From positions 245,111,502-245,175,501 of the forward strand of contig NC_081409.1 of assembly GCF_030272615.1 (NCBI RefSeq): a stretch of DNA of 64,000 bases, written 5' to 3'. A program made the position numbers and the translations under genes. The DNA comes from Cryptomeria japonica. Taxonomy: Eukaryota; Streptophyta; Pinopsida; Cupressales; Cupressaceae. The notes under the pieces are model-generated. The model ran no database searches. It was not told the DNA's origin and saw only the letters and a list, made by a program, of their open reading frames with translations. This document shows positions 23,401 to 34,729 of this stretch, in pieces (positions within the stretch are counted from its first letter, which is position 1; every line of letters begins with the position of its first letter).

Positions 23401-24695
23401 GACACTAGAGATGGAATGCCAGAAATGAAATCATTTGGAAAATTACCACCTTCAGATGATAACAGAGTTTTGAAGAAACTTACTGCCTCTGCAGCAATCT
23501 CCTCAGGCTTTGTAAGTAGCTTTCCTGAAGAATCTTCTATACAAGAGATCTTATTCCTACTCCTTTTTAATTTAGTAGAAGAATGAAAAAATTTAGTATT
23601 TCTATCCCCATCAGACAACCATACCTCTCAAGATTTTTGTCTCCAAAAAATCTCTTCTCTAGCCAGAATTTCTTCAAGTTCTATCCTTAAAGATTTTAGC
23701 TCATCAAAAACCAGGGGAACCATACCATGATCAAGCACATTCTTATTAAGAGTTTCTATCATATCCTGAATTCTCTATTTTTCATGAAAAATGTTTTTAA
23801 AATGTAAATTATTCCATTCTTTAATGTTCAATTTTAAGAACTTCATCTTATTAACAAATTGGAACATTCGAGAACCTGCATAGAAGGGAGCATATTCCCA
23901 CCAATTCCTTAGGAGAGGTAAAAAGGAGGCATCTCTGAACCACATAGGTTGCAACTTAAAAGGAGACCGAAAGGGAGCCTTATCCTCCAAAATACAGAGA
24001 GCAATCGGAAAATGATCAGAACCTAACATAGGCAAAATGGAGGAAGAAAATTCAAGGTCCGACTGCAACCAATTTTCAGAGAGTAGGAACCAATCTAATC
24101 TTTCTGCTATTTGTGAGAAATCCCTTCTCATATTTGTCCAAGTAAAAATCCCATTCTGAGACTTGCAATCAAAAAGAGCCATATGAAGGATGAAATTCCC
24201 AAAGTCCTCCATGATTCTTTTGTTTAGGAAAATCCCTCCACTTTTCTCACTAGGATCCAAAATCGCATTAAAGTCCCCTCCAAAGACAACAAGAGACCCC
24301 TACCTCAAAGGAGAAGCCACCCTACTCAAGTCCCTCCATAATTTCTTTTTACCCTGAATCCCAAAGGGAGCATAAATATTGAACAACCAGATTTTAACCT
24401 TAGAGACCTTGCTAGTAACCAAGAACAACATCCAATGAACTACCCAAGAGACCAATTGTACCTCTATATTATAAGCATTCCATAATAAAGATAACCCTCC
24501 AGAAGCACCATAAGAAGGGAAAGAGAGAAAGTTCCATTTTTTCCAAGATGTAAAAAGCACACTAGTAGATTCATCAGACAATTTTGTTTTCTGAAGCATA
24601 ACCAAATCACACTTAATTAAATCCAATAGCGATTTAATCAAGCATCTCTTGTTAGGGGCATTTAAGCCCCTAACATTCCAGGATATAAGTTTCAT
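20452..24695 (-). pseudogene. LINE ORF2: endonuclease, reverse transcriptase, zinc-finger and RNase H
   Basis: ATG at 24695. The endonuclease starts MKLISWNVRGLNAPNKR. Its LQETK motif reads LQKTK (residue 36, codon 24590-24588), while the distal SDH is kept (GSDHFPI). RT follows (IPKKE, FRPIALCN, KLDMVKAYDRVEW, GLRQGDPLSPFLF); the FADD box reads FAYD (codon 22613-22611). Then come zf-RVT (FWHSACLPKVGAFAW, CVLCNKHLESSSHLFLHC) and RNase H with all four acidic positions kept (NFDGASRGN, EFKALSLGL, EGDSLVII, RVADFLANLA). Premature stops: TAG at 24302, 23777, 22580, 22185 and 20676, TGA at 23630 and TAA at 23216. A single frameshift lies between 22578 and 22461. Confidence 0.93.
24692..24695 (-). 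promoter_or_regulatory. ATGA overlap coupling ORF1 stop and ORF2 start
   Basis: On the minus strand ORF1 ends GAGCAATGA and ORF2 starts at the ATG within it. This arrangement is the classical signature of termination-reinitiation. The sequence shows the overlap; the mechanism is inferred. Confidence 0.7.
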
Positions 24696-26809
24696 TGCTC
24701 TTGAGGGGAGATCAAAACTCCCCTCTTCTCAATATCAAGAGACTTAGTAAAGTCTCCAAAGCACTTCTGCAGGTTCTTTTTGACAGCCCCCGACCTAGTC
24801 ACAGGAGGACTAAGTAATTGAAGCTTATCCTTCTTTCTATTACCTAAGGAAAGTGAAATCTTCCTCTTATCAATCCCAGGAGAAAGGGATAGAGTCTTCT
24901 GGATACCAACAGCAACTTCTAGCTTAGTACGAGAAACTTTAGGAGGCCTACCTCTTCTAGGAGAACCAAAAGGAGGGGACAAAACCAAAGAGGATTGAAC
25001 AATGGGCAATTCCTTACCATTATGTGAAGGGGAAATCAGTTTATCGGTCAATCCCCCATCTTTAGTACCCAAAATGTCAAAAGGGTTTGAAGTTGTAACA
25101 ATAGGAAGAGACTTGATTTGTCCTAAGTCACTATAAATAGAGCAAATAACTCTATCCGTTACCTCCACCCCACCAAGGGGGGCATGATTTTCCAGCAACT
25201 CATTCACCTATTGTACTAGCTCTAAATCAGGCACAACTATCTCATGTAACTCATTAAAACCTAGATTTGGTTCCTTATCTAATGATTGTGGACCATGATG
25301 AGAAGAATCAGAAGTTAAAAGTTTAATCTGAGCAATTAAGGACGAGTCAGACATAGTCTCTCCTTTAGAAACCTTTCCAAAAGAAACCATTTTGGAAGCA
25401 TCTAAGGCTACTGGGTCAAAAGGAGAAGCCACAATTTTATTTTTTGAATTGTCCACAATATCCAGAGGATTAGAAATAATCTCAGAGTCCTTCCTAAAAA
25501 AGTTAGAGATGGGCTCTAAAATTTTTAATGTTTTGTTCATGGAAGGAGAAACATTAACCTGAACAGAATTCAACTGATCTTCTTTAGTCAGATTTTTCCC
25601 AAAAGAAGCCATAATTTGCTGAGACTGTATTATAATGTTAGGGTTCTCATCTATTGAATCCATCACCTAGTGTTTTTTCTTAAAGTCCATAAACAAAGGA
25701 GCATCTATAATAAGGGGGGATTTTAAAAGCTCAGACTCTAATTTCTCAATAGTTTGATGCCAAATCCCATCATGAGACTTGATATTACAAGTACAGGGAT
25801 AAACAATTCCAAGCATAAGTAAAACACAGATTTTTACCAGAACCTCCCCCTCCAAAAAATCCAACTTGGATGTGACAAAAGTAACAAATGAGTTACCAAT
25901 TTGTTGCAGAACATTGGGGTCCATAAATTCAAAGGGAAGCTTAGGAAGACCAAACCAAAAGGGAGAAAATTTACATTTTGACCAAGCAGGAACATAGAAA
26001 GGTTTCCAAGTAGAAACAGAAAGAAAATGCTTCCCAAACCAATGGTGAGGAGAATCCAAAACCCTATCCTAAGTCATATTAGAATCGAAGACAATAATAA
26101 ATGAACTTGATGAAAGGAGCTGAAAATAATGAATTTCCATCCAACGTTTCTATAATTTAGCAAAAAGTTTGGACAAACATATTTGATCCCCCCAAAGTTC
26201 TCCAATATTAGCATTTGAATGAAGGGAATAAGCCTTTTCATCAATATAAGAAACAAGGAGATCAATGCAAGGAATGGGAACCCAAGCATGAGACAAAGGA
26301 TCAGTAAAATGACATACCTTATCCTTTTCAAGACTAGCATTGTTAGGATTTGAACTTACTTGACCAACCACCGGAGTCGTAGAGATAGAAACCCTAGTTT
26401 CCATCGCATTGGTACCCATTCTACCAGAAGGATTTGTTGAAACCCTAACTTCATGATCCACCCGTCGAGAACCAACCACTCGAGCAAATGAATGATTTTT
26501 TCCATAAAAGGATCCCTGATGAAAAGCGGGATTCCAATGACGGTGCCCTTGATTCCCATCAATTGCAGACCACCAAGTGTAATTAGCCCTAAAAACTTGC
26601 CTGCGAGGAAGATTACGATGCAGATTGGAAAACCCCTGAAAGTAGGTAGACACAGGCCTAAACCATTTACTGTGAGCTAGTTGAGCTAGTTGTGAAGACG
26701 GAAGCGCCTTATCCTCCCAACAGCCTTTGGTAAAAACCCATTGAGGGGTGTGTGACGGATCATCCCAAGTGACATTTGCCCAAACCCCTAGTCGTCGATT
26801 GTTCTCCAT
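24692..26809 (-). pseudogene. LINE ORF1 (DUF4283-like RNA-binding protein)
   Basis: One frame of 705 codons from ATG at 26809 to TGA at 24694-24692, with no frameshift and four internal stops, all TAG (26152, 26071, 25669, 25210). A Trp-rich N-terminus (MENNRRLGVWANVTWDD) is followed by a DUF4283-like domain (STWKPFYVPAWSKCKFSPFW, LPKLPFEFMDPNVLQQIGNS, EGEVLVKICV) and a Ser/Lys-rich C-terminal half ending KRGVLISPQEQ. Proteins of this type bind LINE RNA. I found no complete zinc knuckle. The stop overlaps the ORF2 start as ATGA. Confidence 0.88.
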
Positions 26810-26851
26810 AGCACCAAAAAATTGCAGACTATATTCACATATATTGTTTAT

Positions 26852-26864
26852 AGTGAGAGTTATA
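26852..26864 (-). repeat. LINE target-site duplication, 5' side
   Basis: AGTGAGAGTTATA, identical to 18137-18149. Directly after it the sequence matches the second half of the paralogous locus (35062-35217). Confidence 0.92.
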
Positions 26865-27018
26865 GTTAATGTTACAAAAAATATAATTATATAATATAAT
26901 TTAAAACAAACTTTAAAATTATAATAATTAAAACAAATAATTTTATTACAATACTATAAAGGCAAGTACTCGCCACTACATGACACTTGTCTTATTTTGT
27001 TAGGATATTCTATATTAT
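26865..27018. other. Right half of the LINE target locus
   Basis: AT-rich, matching 35062-35217 almost base for base (for example GGCAAGTACTCGCCACTA). The match ends at TCTATATTAT, where the gypsy pol fragment begins. I see no gene. Confidence 0.85.
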
Positions 27019-27890
27019 AATGGGTACTGAAGTTAGTTTCCCCTTCAAAATTTGGAATGCCTTATCAGTTTGTTCTATCCATACAAACTTTTTACCCTTC
27101 CTCTGCAATGAGGTGATGGGGTTTGCTATCTTAGAGAATCCTTCCACAAACCTCCTATAGTACCCTGCTAACCCCATAAAGCTTTTTACCTCTGAAACAT
27201 TTTTAGGGGATCGGTCGTTCTACTATTGCCTTTATCTTATATGGATCAACTGCTATTCCTTCCTTTGATATTATGTGCCCAAGGTAGTGAATCTTTTCCT
27301 CGAAGAAGGCACATTTTGACAGTTTCCCATATAACTTATGTTCCCTCAACCTTCACAAAAACATTTGTAGGTGTACTAAATGTTCCTCCTCATTCCTAGA
27401 GTAAATCAATATGTCATCCAGAAATACCAAAATGAATTTGTCCAAGTAGTCATGGAGTACACTATTCATTAGGTTCATAAATGCAACTAGGGCATTGGTT
27501 ACACCAAAAGGAACTACTGTGAATTTCATAATGCCCATATCTAGTCCTGAAAGTTATCTGCGGAATGTCCTCCTCTTTAATTCTGAGTTGATGATATCCT
27601 GATCAGAGGTCTATCTTTGAGAAAACTTTTGCTCCTTTCATTTGGTCAAAAAGATCCTCTATTCAAGGTAAGGGATACCTATTCTTTATTGTGACCTTGT
27701 TCAACATCCTATAGTTGACGCATAGTCTTAAGGTTCCATCCTTCTTCTTAATGAATAAGACTGGTTCTCCCCATGGTGATACACTTGGCCTTATTAATCC
27801 CTTAGCTAATAGTTCCTCTAATTGCATTTTGAGTTCTTGTAATTCAGTTGTGTTCATTCGGTAAGGTGCCCTTGATACTGGTTTGGCTCC
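27019..27890 (-). pseudogene. Gypsy reverse transcriptase, truncated
   Basis: Minus-strand reading: [60 protein letters not shown], then after a shift MKFTVVPFGVTNALVAF and KFILVFLDDILIYSRNEEEH. The catalytic FLDD box is intact (about 27410). At least one frameshift lies between 27539 and 27662. The coding sequence breaks off at 27019 in the connection region, so the RNase H and integrase domains are absent. Confidence 0.92.
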
Positions 27891-28494
27891 CGATAGTAAG
27901 TCGATAGAAAAGTCAAACTTCCTTTTAGGGGGGTAAGCCAGGTAACTCTTCTAGAAATACATCCTTGAATTCCTTTAAGAAAGGGGTATTCTCAAAGGTT
28001 GGGGTATTTTCCTCTTTTCCTTTATCAATTTCAACCATATAGATTAGGCCTCCTCTTCTTCTTTCCTTCTTTAATTGCATGGCTGATATGGTTTCTATAT
28101 TAATGGGCTTAAACTTTCCTTGAATTTTGACCCTTTCCCCCTCATCATCCAAACATTCCACAACTTTGTTATAGCAATCTACATTAGTTTGATGATCTAT
28201 TAACCAACTCATTCCAATAATTACATCATATAATCCTAGGGGTGCCACATAGAGATCTACCCTTGTTCCAAAATCAAGAAATTATACCCTTGCCCTCGAC
28301 AAACACTTAGTTACTTCCCTAGTTGCCTTATCCCCATATTGGACCATCCATGATGACTCCATTTGATTAACTTTTAATGCATATTTGCTTACTAATTCAG
28401 GTGAGATGAAACATTCAGATGACCCAGTGTCAATTAGAATTGAAATTGATTGTTTCGCTAAAATCTCTTTGTTCAAAATACTTTTCCATTTCAT
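27891..28494 (-). pseudogene. Gypsy aspartic protease and linker to RT
   Basis: The catalytic motif reads ILIDTGSSECFISPELVSKY (28494-28282 segment). Then LYDVIIGMSWLIDH marks the second conserved protease block and [19 protein letters not shown] leads into RT. A frameshift separates the 28282 and 28248 segments. It would cut the Gag-Pol precursor. Confidence 0.88.
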
Positions 28495-28930
28495 TTAACC
28501 AATTCTCAGCTCCTTCACCAATTTGCCTCCCATCAAATTTAGGAGGGGTTATTTTCTTTAAGTCCTTGGAGAGTTCCAATATGTTATTTTCTTTTCTATT
28601 ACCCATCATATTCCCTTGATTGCTACCAGGGTTTCCATTTTCGGTACCACTTCGATTTTCAATGTCATTTTGCCTTGCCCTAAGGTCTTGCATTGATTGT
28701 TCCAAGAAGTTGATTTTATCTCTTTGCTCGGTTAGAAGGTTGATTATAGCCTCGACCCCATCTTCGTTATTTCTTAGGTTATGTTGATCCCCTTCATGGT
28801 CTTCCTCATGGTTTCCTTCATGGTTTTCCTCATGGTTTTCTTCATGGTTAGCTTCCCTTTGTCTCCTAGTTGTAGTGCATCTTCCATTACCCCTTCCTCT
28901 TCCTCTTCCTCTTCCTCTTCCTCTAGCCAT
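28430..28930 (-). pseudogene. Gypsy gag, N-terminal part only
   Basis: Starts MARGRGRGRGRGRGNGR, followed by five NHEE/NHEG-type acidic repeats, a coiled-coil-like stretch (INFLEQSMQDLRARQNDIE) and the beginning of the retrotransposon gag domain (ITPPKFDGRQIGEGAENWLN). The sequence then passes directly into KEILAKQSIS of the protease. The rest of gag and the zinc knuckle have been deleted, probably about 1 kb judging from normal family layout. Confidence 0.85.
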
Positions 28931-29065
28931 TCTAGAGTTTTACCTGAAAGTTAAATTATGTAGTTAGTTCTTGATTTAAGATTTTAAAATTTAATTTCTA
29001 CCATTGCAAAACATTCCCTTAGTTGTGTAAATTGAAGTGAGCACAAGGCCTAGATTTGAACCTTT

Positions 29066-29077
29066 GCTCTAATACCA
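29066..29077 (-). other. Primer binding site of the gypsy element
   Basis: Minus-strand TGGTATTAGAGC, one base off the usual plant TGGTATCAGAGC that pairs with initiator Met-tRNA. It lies two bases after the LTR end. Confidence 0.8.
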
Positions 29078-29172
29078 CATGTAATAACCCACCTTGTTTA
29101 ACCCAACAAAATTTGACCACTTTTTTTTTGTTTAATTTAATCATTTGTGTCTGATTCAATCACATACTCTAG

Positions 29173-29327
29173 GCATCCATCCATTAGGATTAGGCATTCA
29201 TCCATCTGGGATGAGCATCTAACCATACAGGTTAGGCATCTGTCCATATGGGGCAGGAGGTTTCATCTATCCAATACAGGATAGGCATCTACCCATACGG
29301 GGTAGGCATCTATCCAATTAGGATAGG
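29173..29327 (-). repeat. 21-bp minisatellite in gypsy LTR
   Basis: Six units of the type GCATCTNNCCATANGGGNTAG, plus one variant of irregular length, close to the internal end of the LTR. Confidence 0.85.
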
Positions 29328-31048
29328 GGGTGCTCTGGCTAGAGACTTAGACTCATTGGGACCATTCAGGTCCTGAGTCACTCGCTAAGTAATACACTTT
29401 TCTAATAGGAGTGCACCGAGGTCATCGTCCTTAGCAGTAATTAAATAACATAATACAAGCTTGAACTCCGCCTAGGAATTTGGATTAAAGCCTCGAGAAG
29501 TCAAGCGAATCCATACGGGATTCCTTCCGAGTATGCATTGAATTACCTTTTTCCTTTTTATTATACTTATCTTTCAAATTAGGATTCTACTCAATCCTTC
29601 TTCTTACCAAACCTAGACCCCACCCACGAACGTCTGAGTACTAGGGACAACTCCATCCCAAGACTGCCTACATACCCGTTTCGGCACGGGATCAAGGCGT
29701 AGAGTATGTAGTTCTATTTTCTACTCTATGGTTTGATGTAAACTAATTAGTGGGTACGCAACCCTTTCTAGGGTCAATGTCCTAGACAGTTTCTCTGCGG
29801 TTGCTACCCACGGTGGTAGCACTTAAGCAAAGGCTCAAGATGGCCTATTGCTTGTGGCCTAAAACAACTAGATCTCGATACCTATCATAAGCGTCACCCT
29901 TGACCAAATTGTCAATCGCCAATAGAATTTCATTCAATCAACCCTATCAGGGGTTTACTATGGTTTTACTCAGCGGATGTAAAATCATTTAAGGATTATC
30001 TTATTAGATTATCTATCCAAGGGGGATTACCCGCCCCTTGGATTTTAACTTCCAAGTGTCCCTTATTACTCCCTGACGATTTATAGGGATGATGCCATAG
30101 ACGTCATTGATGCAGCTTTATTAGGTGTTAAGTGCAGTAGTTCAACATGACGGCATTACCCGTAAGCATGACCCAGAGGCACTGTATATACCAAGCGCTG
30201 CTAGGTTTTGGTTTTCCAACTTCCTTTATTTAGTTTTCTAACTAAGAACTATGAAAACTTTTAACTAGCATCGTGCTTGAAATAATTTATGAAATGAATG
30301 CATAAATAGACATTGCAAGGCTTAATCAATTGAAATAACTACTTCTATGGGGTTGATAATTCACTTGGAAAAAAAATACCATCTTCCTTCTACCACTAAA
30401 TTATTAATAATCCAACTTAGAATATAACTAGCACAATACTGACAATTATGAAATTCGCATACTAATAATAAATTTGTTTCTTATGCGATATCAATAAATG
30501 TGTATTTTACATGAAGATGAAGAAAGTGTAACTTGCTAATCAACAAATACTAATAAGGTATAGAAATTCGCATGATGCAAGTATAGTGAAATTTACATGC
30601 AAGATTAAGCAATATTCATTCCTATTGCAAGATTATTTAGAAATAGAGTCACTAGTTCAAAATAAGCAAAATTAGTTTAGACATTAAACAAATTTTGGAT
30701 CAAATCCTATAAATTAATTATTTTTAATGAATCTTAAGATGCCAACTATGTGTCCCAATAAATTCCAAACAGATTGAAAGATTCCAATTATTAATTTTAA
30801 TTAAAATTACAATTATAAATTTTTACTAAAGATTTATTTGAAAGTAGTAGTTAACAATGACTCAAAGTTTACTTCTAAGTTTATCCAAGTTTATCATTAC
30901 TAAACTAAAATTTAAATTAACAATTTCCATTTTGCAATTTAACTAAAAAAAAATGAATTAACTACCCATCGCTTTATACGATATCAACTAGCCATTGAAT
31001 TTTGTTCCATTTTTAGAAAAGAAAAATGGATGCATGACACGGCAAAGG

Positions 31049-31060
31049 TGGGGGGGGGGG
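31049..31060. repeat. G12 homopolymer
   Basis: A run of 12 G, followed by a locally GC-rich patch (31060-31200) unlike the AT-rich surroundings. Confidence 0.9.
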
Positions 31061-31313
31061 TTTTAAACAAGGGGAGAGGGAATGGAAAGGTGGACCCCCG
31101 CCCACCCCATACCCCTTGCGCTAGCAGAGGCCGCAACGAGTGAGGTCGGTGGGGCCCCACGTGCCCGCCTCACCTTCCACTAACTTTTGAACGCCCACTC
31201 CGATTAAAATTTTGTAACGTCCTATTTAATTTTCGCACGGTGTTTTATTTGTAATGTAATATAATTTTCTTATGGCAATTCATTGAAACAAAAAAAGATG
31301 CAAAAACAAACAA

Positions 31314-31316
<3 letters not shown>

Positions 31317-31346
<30 letters not shown>
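31317..31346. repeat. (TA)n microsatellite
   Basis: About 15 TA dinucleotides. Confidence 0.95.
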
Positions 31347-31350
<4 letters not shown>

Positions 31351-31779
31351 ATTATTTACAATATATGAAAATGGACTCTTTAACTTTTCCAAGAGAATAA
31401 GAATAATAATACAAATAAAAATGATAATATCATAAAATTTATAGATCATTCATGAGTTAATTTAATCGGGAAATAATTTACACAGTGAATACAAATGAAA
31501 TCCTCTCATAAGATTGAGCAGAGGGGAGAGATAAGGCTAATCACAGAGAGGAGAGATAAGGGTTTAAGATTTAATCAAATCTATATTTAGAGAGGAGAAG
31601 GAATTTATTAAAGGAAAAATAATAAAAGAAAAATGACTTCAATCCACAGGTGATCAACTACAAACACAGAGAGATAGATTTATTTCCACAGAGAATAATG
31701 AATACAATTTATATTTTATTATCAGACATTTTCTGTTCACAAAGAAGTAAGACCGCTCATAAGGAATTTAAAATTTATG

Positions 31780-31910
31780 ATCAAATCTACATTCAGAGAG
31801 AGAATTATATTTCATTTTGCACAGATAGATTTATACTTCATTTTTCATAGAGAGATTTATACTCCATTTTGCACAGAGAGATTTGTACTTCATTTTTCAC
31901 ATAGAATAAC
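31780..31910. repeat. About 32-bp minisatellite
   Basis: Three or four degenerate units containing CAGAGAGATTTATACTTC and ATTTTGCA/ATTTTTCA. Confidence 0.7.
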
Positions 31911-32959
31911 GAATACAATGAGGTTTAAATAATTTCTGATGCTCTGCAAAAAGGATTAGAAAATTTGTTTGATGGCAACACACACAAGAGCACAAGAAAC
32001 AAATGTTAGTGTTAGCAACAAAAGATTATCCTAAACAGGCATATCAAGAGAGATATTAAGCATGAAATAGAAAGCATATAAACATAGAATAAAATAGCTA
32101 ATCAAGATGTTCATAGTTGCTCCTCCCTTGTTCCTCTCCTCTCCATGTCCCAAATGAGTGTAGCTCTCAGCTTTTAGCACTAGCCATGGATGCCATATGG
32201 AGATTCAAGATGGTTGAATATGATAAGCAAATGCTATGCAAGTGTAGATAGTGATGCTATGAGAAAGCTCTATGCTAATGCCAATATAAAAACAATACTC
32301 TAATGCTTCCTCTTTTGCTTGAGGAGAAGGGTTCTATTTAGAGAAGAAATGGGGAAATGAAGGGTTAAGATTGAGCAATCTTAACAAGGGTTAGGATTGA
32401 AAGATATTCAATCCATGTGAGACTTTCAACCCAATCCCATGTTGACAAGTGTCACCATGAGGAGGCTTGAGAGGAGAGAAGGAGCATTAAATGCTTGAGG
32501 GGACATGATGGCTACCCTAGTCAAAGAAATAAATGCTTTGAAGAGACACATAGGTTACATGAGGGTTAAGTTAGGGGTCAAAGTCCTTAACCATGGGTGC
32601 AAGTGGAATTAACCATTAATGGTCATGTAAGAGCCATAAGTGGTTTGGAAGACTTTAGAGGTTAATTTGTTGAACACACAAAGCTTTAATTGCTTTTCAA
32701 AGACTTTGGAGTCTTTGAGAAGTGACTCCAATTTGCTTAGGAATGTGACAATATTTAGGGCATGGATTAGGTTAATTAGGAAAGGTTTAGAAGAATCTAG
32801 AAGGGGTTTAGGCATGCAAGTGGATTTTGTAGGAAAATGCAAGTGGGAGGAATTTTGGTATTTTCAATTAAAATAAAATCATTTATTTCAATTAAATGGT
32901 GTAATTTGCATTTGGATAAATATTCAAATAAATATTAATTTATTTAAATGAGAAAAAGG

Positions 32960-33150
32960 AAGATAAAGCATTAAAATGCTTGAAGACTTTGAGGGAAACC
33001 ATTAAAGGCTTGAAGACTTTAAGGGAAGCAATTAAAGTCTTAAGAAGACTCTAAGGGAAGTCATTAAAGGCTTAAGAAGACTATAGAAGGAAGCCGTTAA
33101 GTTTGAAGACTTTAAAGCCATTAAGTTTGAAGACTTTAAGGGAAACCATT
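32960..33150. repeat. GAAGACTTTAAGGG / CATTAAAGG repeats
   Basis: About six degenerate units of 28-40 bases containing GAAGACTTTAAGGGAANCC and ATTAAAGGCTT. Confidence 0.75.
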
Positions 33151-33159
33151 AAAGGTTTC

Positions 33160-33450
33160 AAGTGGGTGAGGATAAATAGGATTTTAAATAAATAATTTAT
33201 TTAAAATAGTTGTGCAACTTGCATTTGTAGGAAAATGCAAGTGGGTGGAGGATAAAGGTGATTTAAATAAATGATTTATTTAAAATAGTTGTGCAACTTG
33301 CATTTGTAGGAAAATACAAGTGAGTGGAGGATAAAGGTGATTTAAATAAATGATTTATTTAAAATAGTTGTGCAACTTGCATTTGTAGGAAAATACAAGT
33401 GGGTGGAGGATAAAGGTGATTTAAATAAATGTTAATTTATTTAAATGTGA
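33160..33450. repeat. 79-bp minisatellite
   Basis: GTGCAACTTGCATTTGTAGG recurs at 33212, 33291 and 33370, exactly 79 bases apart, with partial units on both sides. Each unit holds a short palindrome (AAATAAATGATTTATTT). Confidence 0.92.
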
Positions 33451-34600
33451 GAGGTGGGATTTTGGGGGAATTTAAATAAATATTAATTTATTTAAATGTG
33501 AGAGAAGATTTAATTAAATAAATATGATTTATTTATTTAATTAATGGTCTGAATTTGGTTAAGTGAATTAAATCAAATAAATTGAATAATTTATTTAATT
33601 AATAGGAGAAGAGGGTTAAGATGAATTAATTAAATATATTAATTTAATTAATTATTGATTGATGGTTAAATAATCAAGTAAATACTAAATATTCATTTAA
33701 TTAAGTGGACAGATTTATGTGACTACAATTTCATATGTAGAATATCATCTTGTATTCGCACAGAGGCGAGATTTTTCACAGGAAAGTAAGATTGAATGCA
33801 AGAAATAGATTTATATTTAAATTCCCAATCCAGTAATGAATTTAAGAGAAGAATAACAAGGACAAAGAAGATTTTAATCTCAGAAAAAGAAATTTAAAAT
33901 AAGGAAAAATATGATTTTTTTGCACATATCAAAAAAAACTTTTTGGAAAAGCAAAAGCAAAAGCAAGATCATATATATATTTTTCTAAAGAAATTTAAAT
34001 AATAATAAAGCTATCTTTTACATGCACTATATGAAAGTATTTTCATCATTATTTGTCCCTAAATAAGAAGAAAAGATTTACAATCTAATAAAAATTTATT
34101 TATATAAGGGAGGATCTAGAAACTATTTTTTTTTTTGATAATACAAATTTCTCATATGACAAAAGAATAGAACCCGGTTTATCAAAGCTCGAAGTTGAAT
34201 CCTCTAGCTATCCTTTTTAGATCCTTCCTTGCAACTTGAGAGAAATCTTCAAAAACAACTTAACAATCCTGCAACGAAAATGAGACTACCAAAGAAGATC
34301 CTACTACTAAAAACTTGGGAAATTTTCTTCAAAACATAATCAACTTCCTTTTTCGAAAACTTGCACACAATATATAGGAAAAATCCCTCAATTCCACTAT
34401 CTAGAGAATTTAATTAAAAAATGAGATTCTTTTCCAATATTGGACTCATGCAAAGTGATTAAAAACCTAGTGGGGGAGTTACATGCAAGGCATTGAAGAT
34501 TCCTCTAGAAGCTTCTAATTCCTCCTACAACATGTGCCATAATTGGGAGTGGGAAAATAAATAAAAATAAAAATAATGCCTTTTGAATTATATTCTCCAA

Positions 34601-34618
34601 GTGTGTGTGTGTGTGTGT
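34601..34618. repeat. (GT)9 microsatellite
   Basis: An uninterrupted GT run. Confidence 0.95.
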
Positions 34619-34729
34619 TCATTTTTATTCTTTTATAACATTTATTCAATCATTTTAAATAGCTTAACCAAAAATATAATAGAATTGTATTTAAATCAAA
34701 AAGTGATAAAGGAGGGTTGTGACAAAAAT

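Larger units (their letters stand above)
18150..26851 (-). mobile_element. Near full-length L1-type LINE
   Basis: 8.7 kb between 13-bp direct repeats, in the order 5' leader (about 42 bases), ORF1 (26809-24692), ORF2 (24695-20452), a long 3' region, and a short A-rich tail at 18150-18162. The paralogous locus at 34730-35217 lacks it, so both ends are known precisely. ORF1 and ORF2 carry nonsense codons, ORF2 one frameshift, and endonuclease and RT each lost a catalytic residue. The copy is immobile unless helped in trans. Confidence 0.93.
27019..34724 (-). mobile_element. Ty3/gypsy retrotransposon, 3' half missing
   Basis: Minus strand, from the 5' LTR end at 34724 through the LTR, PBS, gag and protease into RT, which is cut at 27019. 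The target duplication AAAAT lies at 34725-34729. The paralogous uninterrupted site is AAAAT at 17811-17815 in the left RNase H remnant. Integrase, 3' LTR and polypurine tract are missing. The cut is a rearrangement breakpoint, because the sequence left of it belongs to the paralogous locus and not to the original left flank. Confidence 0.85.
29080..34724 (-). repeat. 5' LTR of the gypsy element (about 5.6 kb)
   Basis: Its ends are imperfect inverted repeats: minus-strand start TGTCACAACCC and end GGGTTATTACA. The PBS is adjacent inside and AAAAT outside. The length is high for an LTR, so a nested insertion may be included; no clear internal target duplication was found, and the other LTR is missing so it cannot be compared. 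It contains 21-bp, about 32-bp and 79-bp tandem arrays, a TA run and a G-run, and no convincing coding sequence. Confidence 0.6.

Noticed and set aside
33160-33450. CRISPR-like regularly spaced repeat
   Set aside because: The units are contiguous 79-bp tandem copies without unique spacers, in plant DNA.
31921-33720. Nested insertion inside the gypsy LTR flanked by ACAAT
   Set aside because: ACAAT occurs near 31914 and 33724, but the inner ends are not convincing (no matching TG...CA with the duplication in register), so it is not listed as an element.
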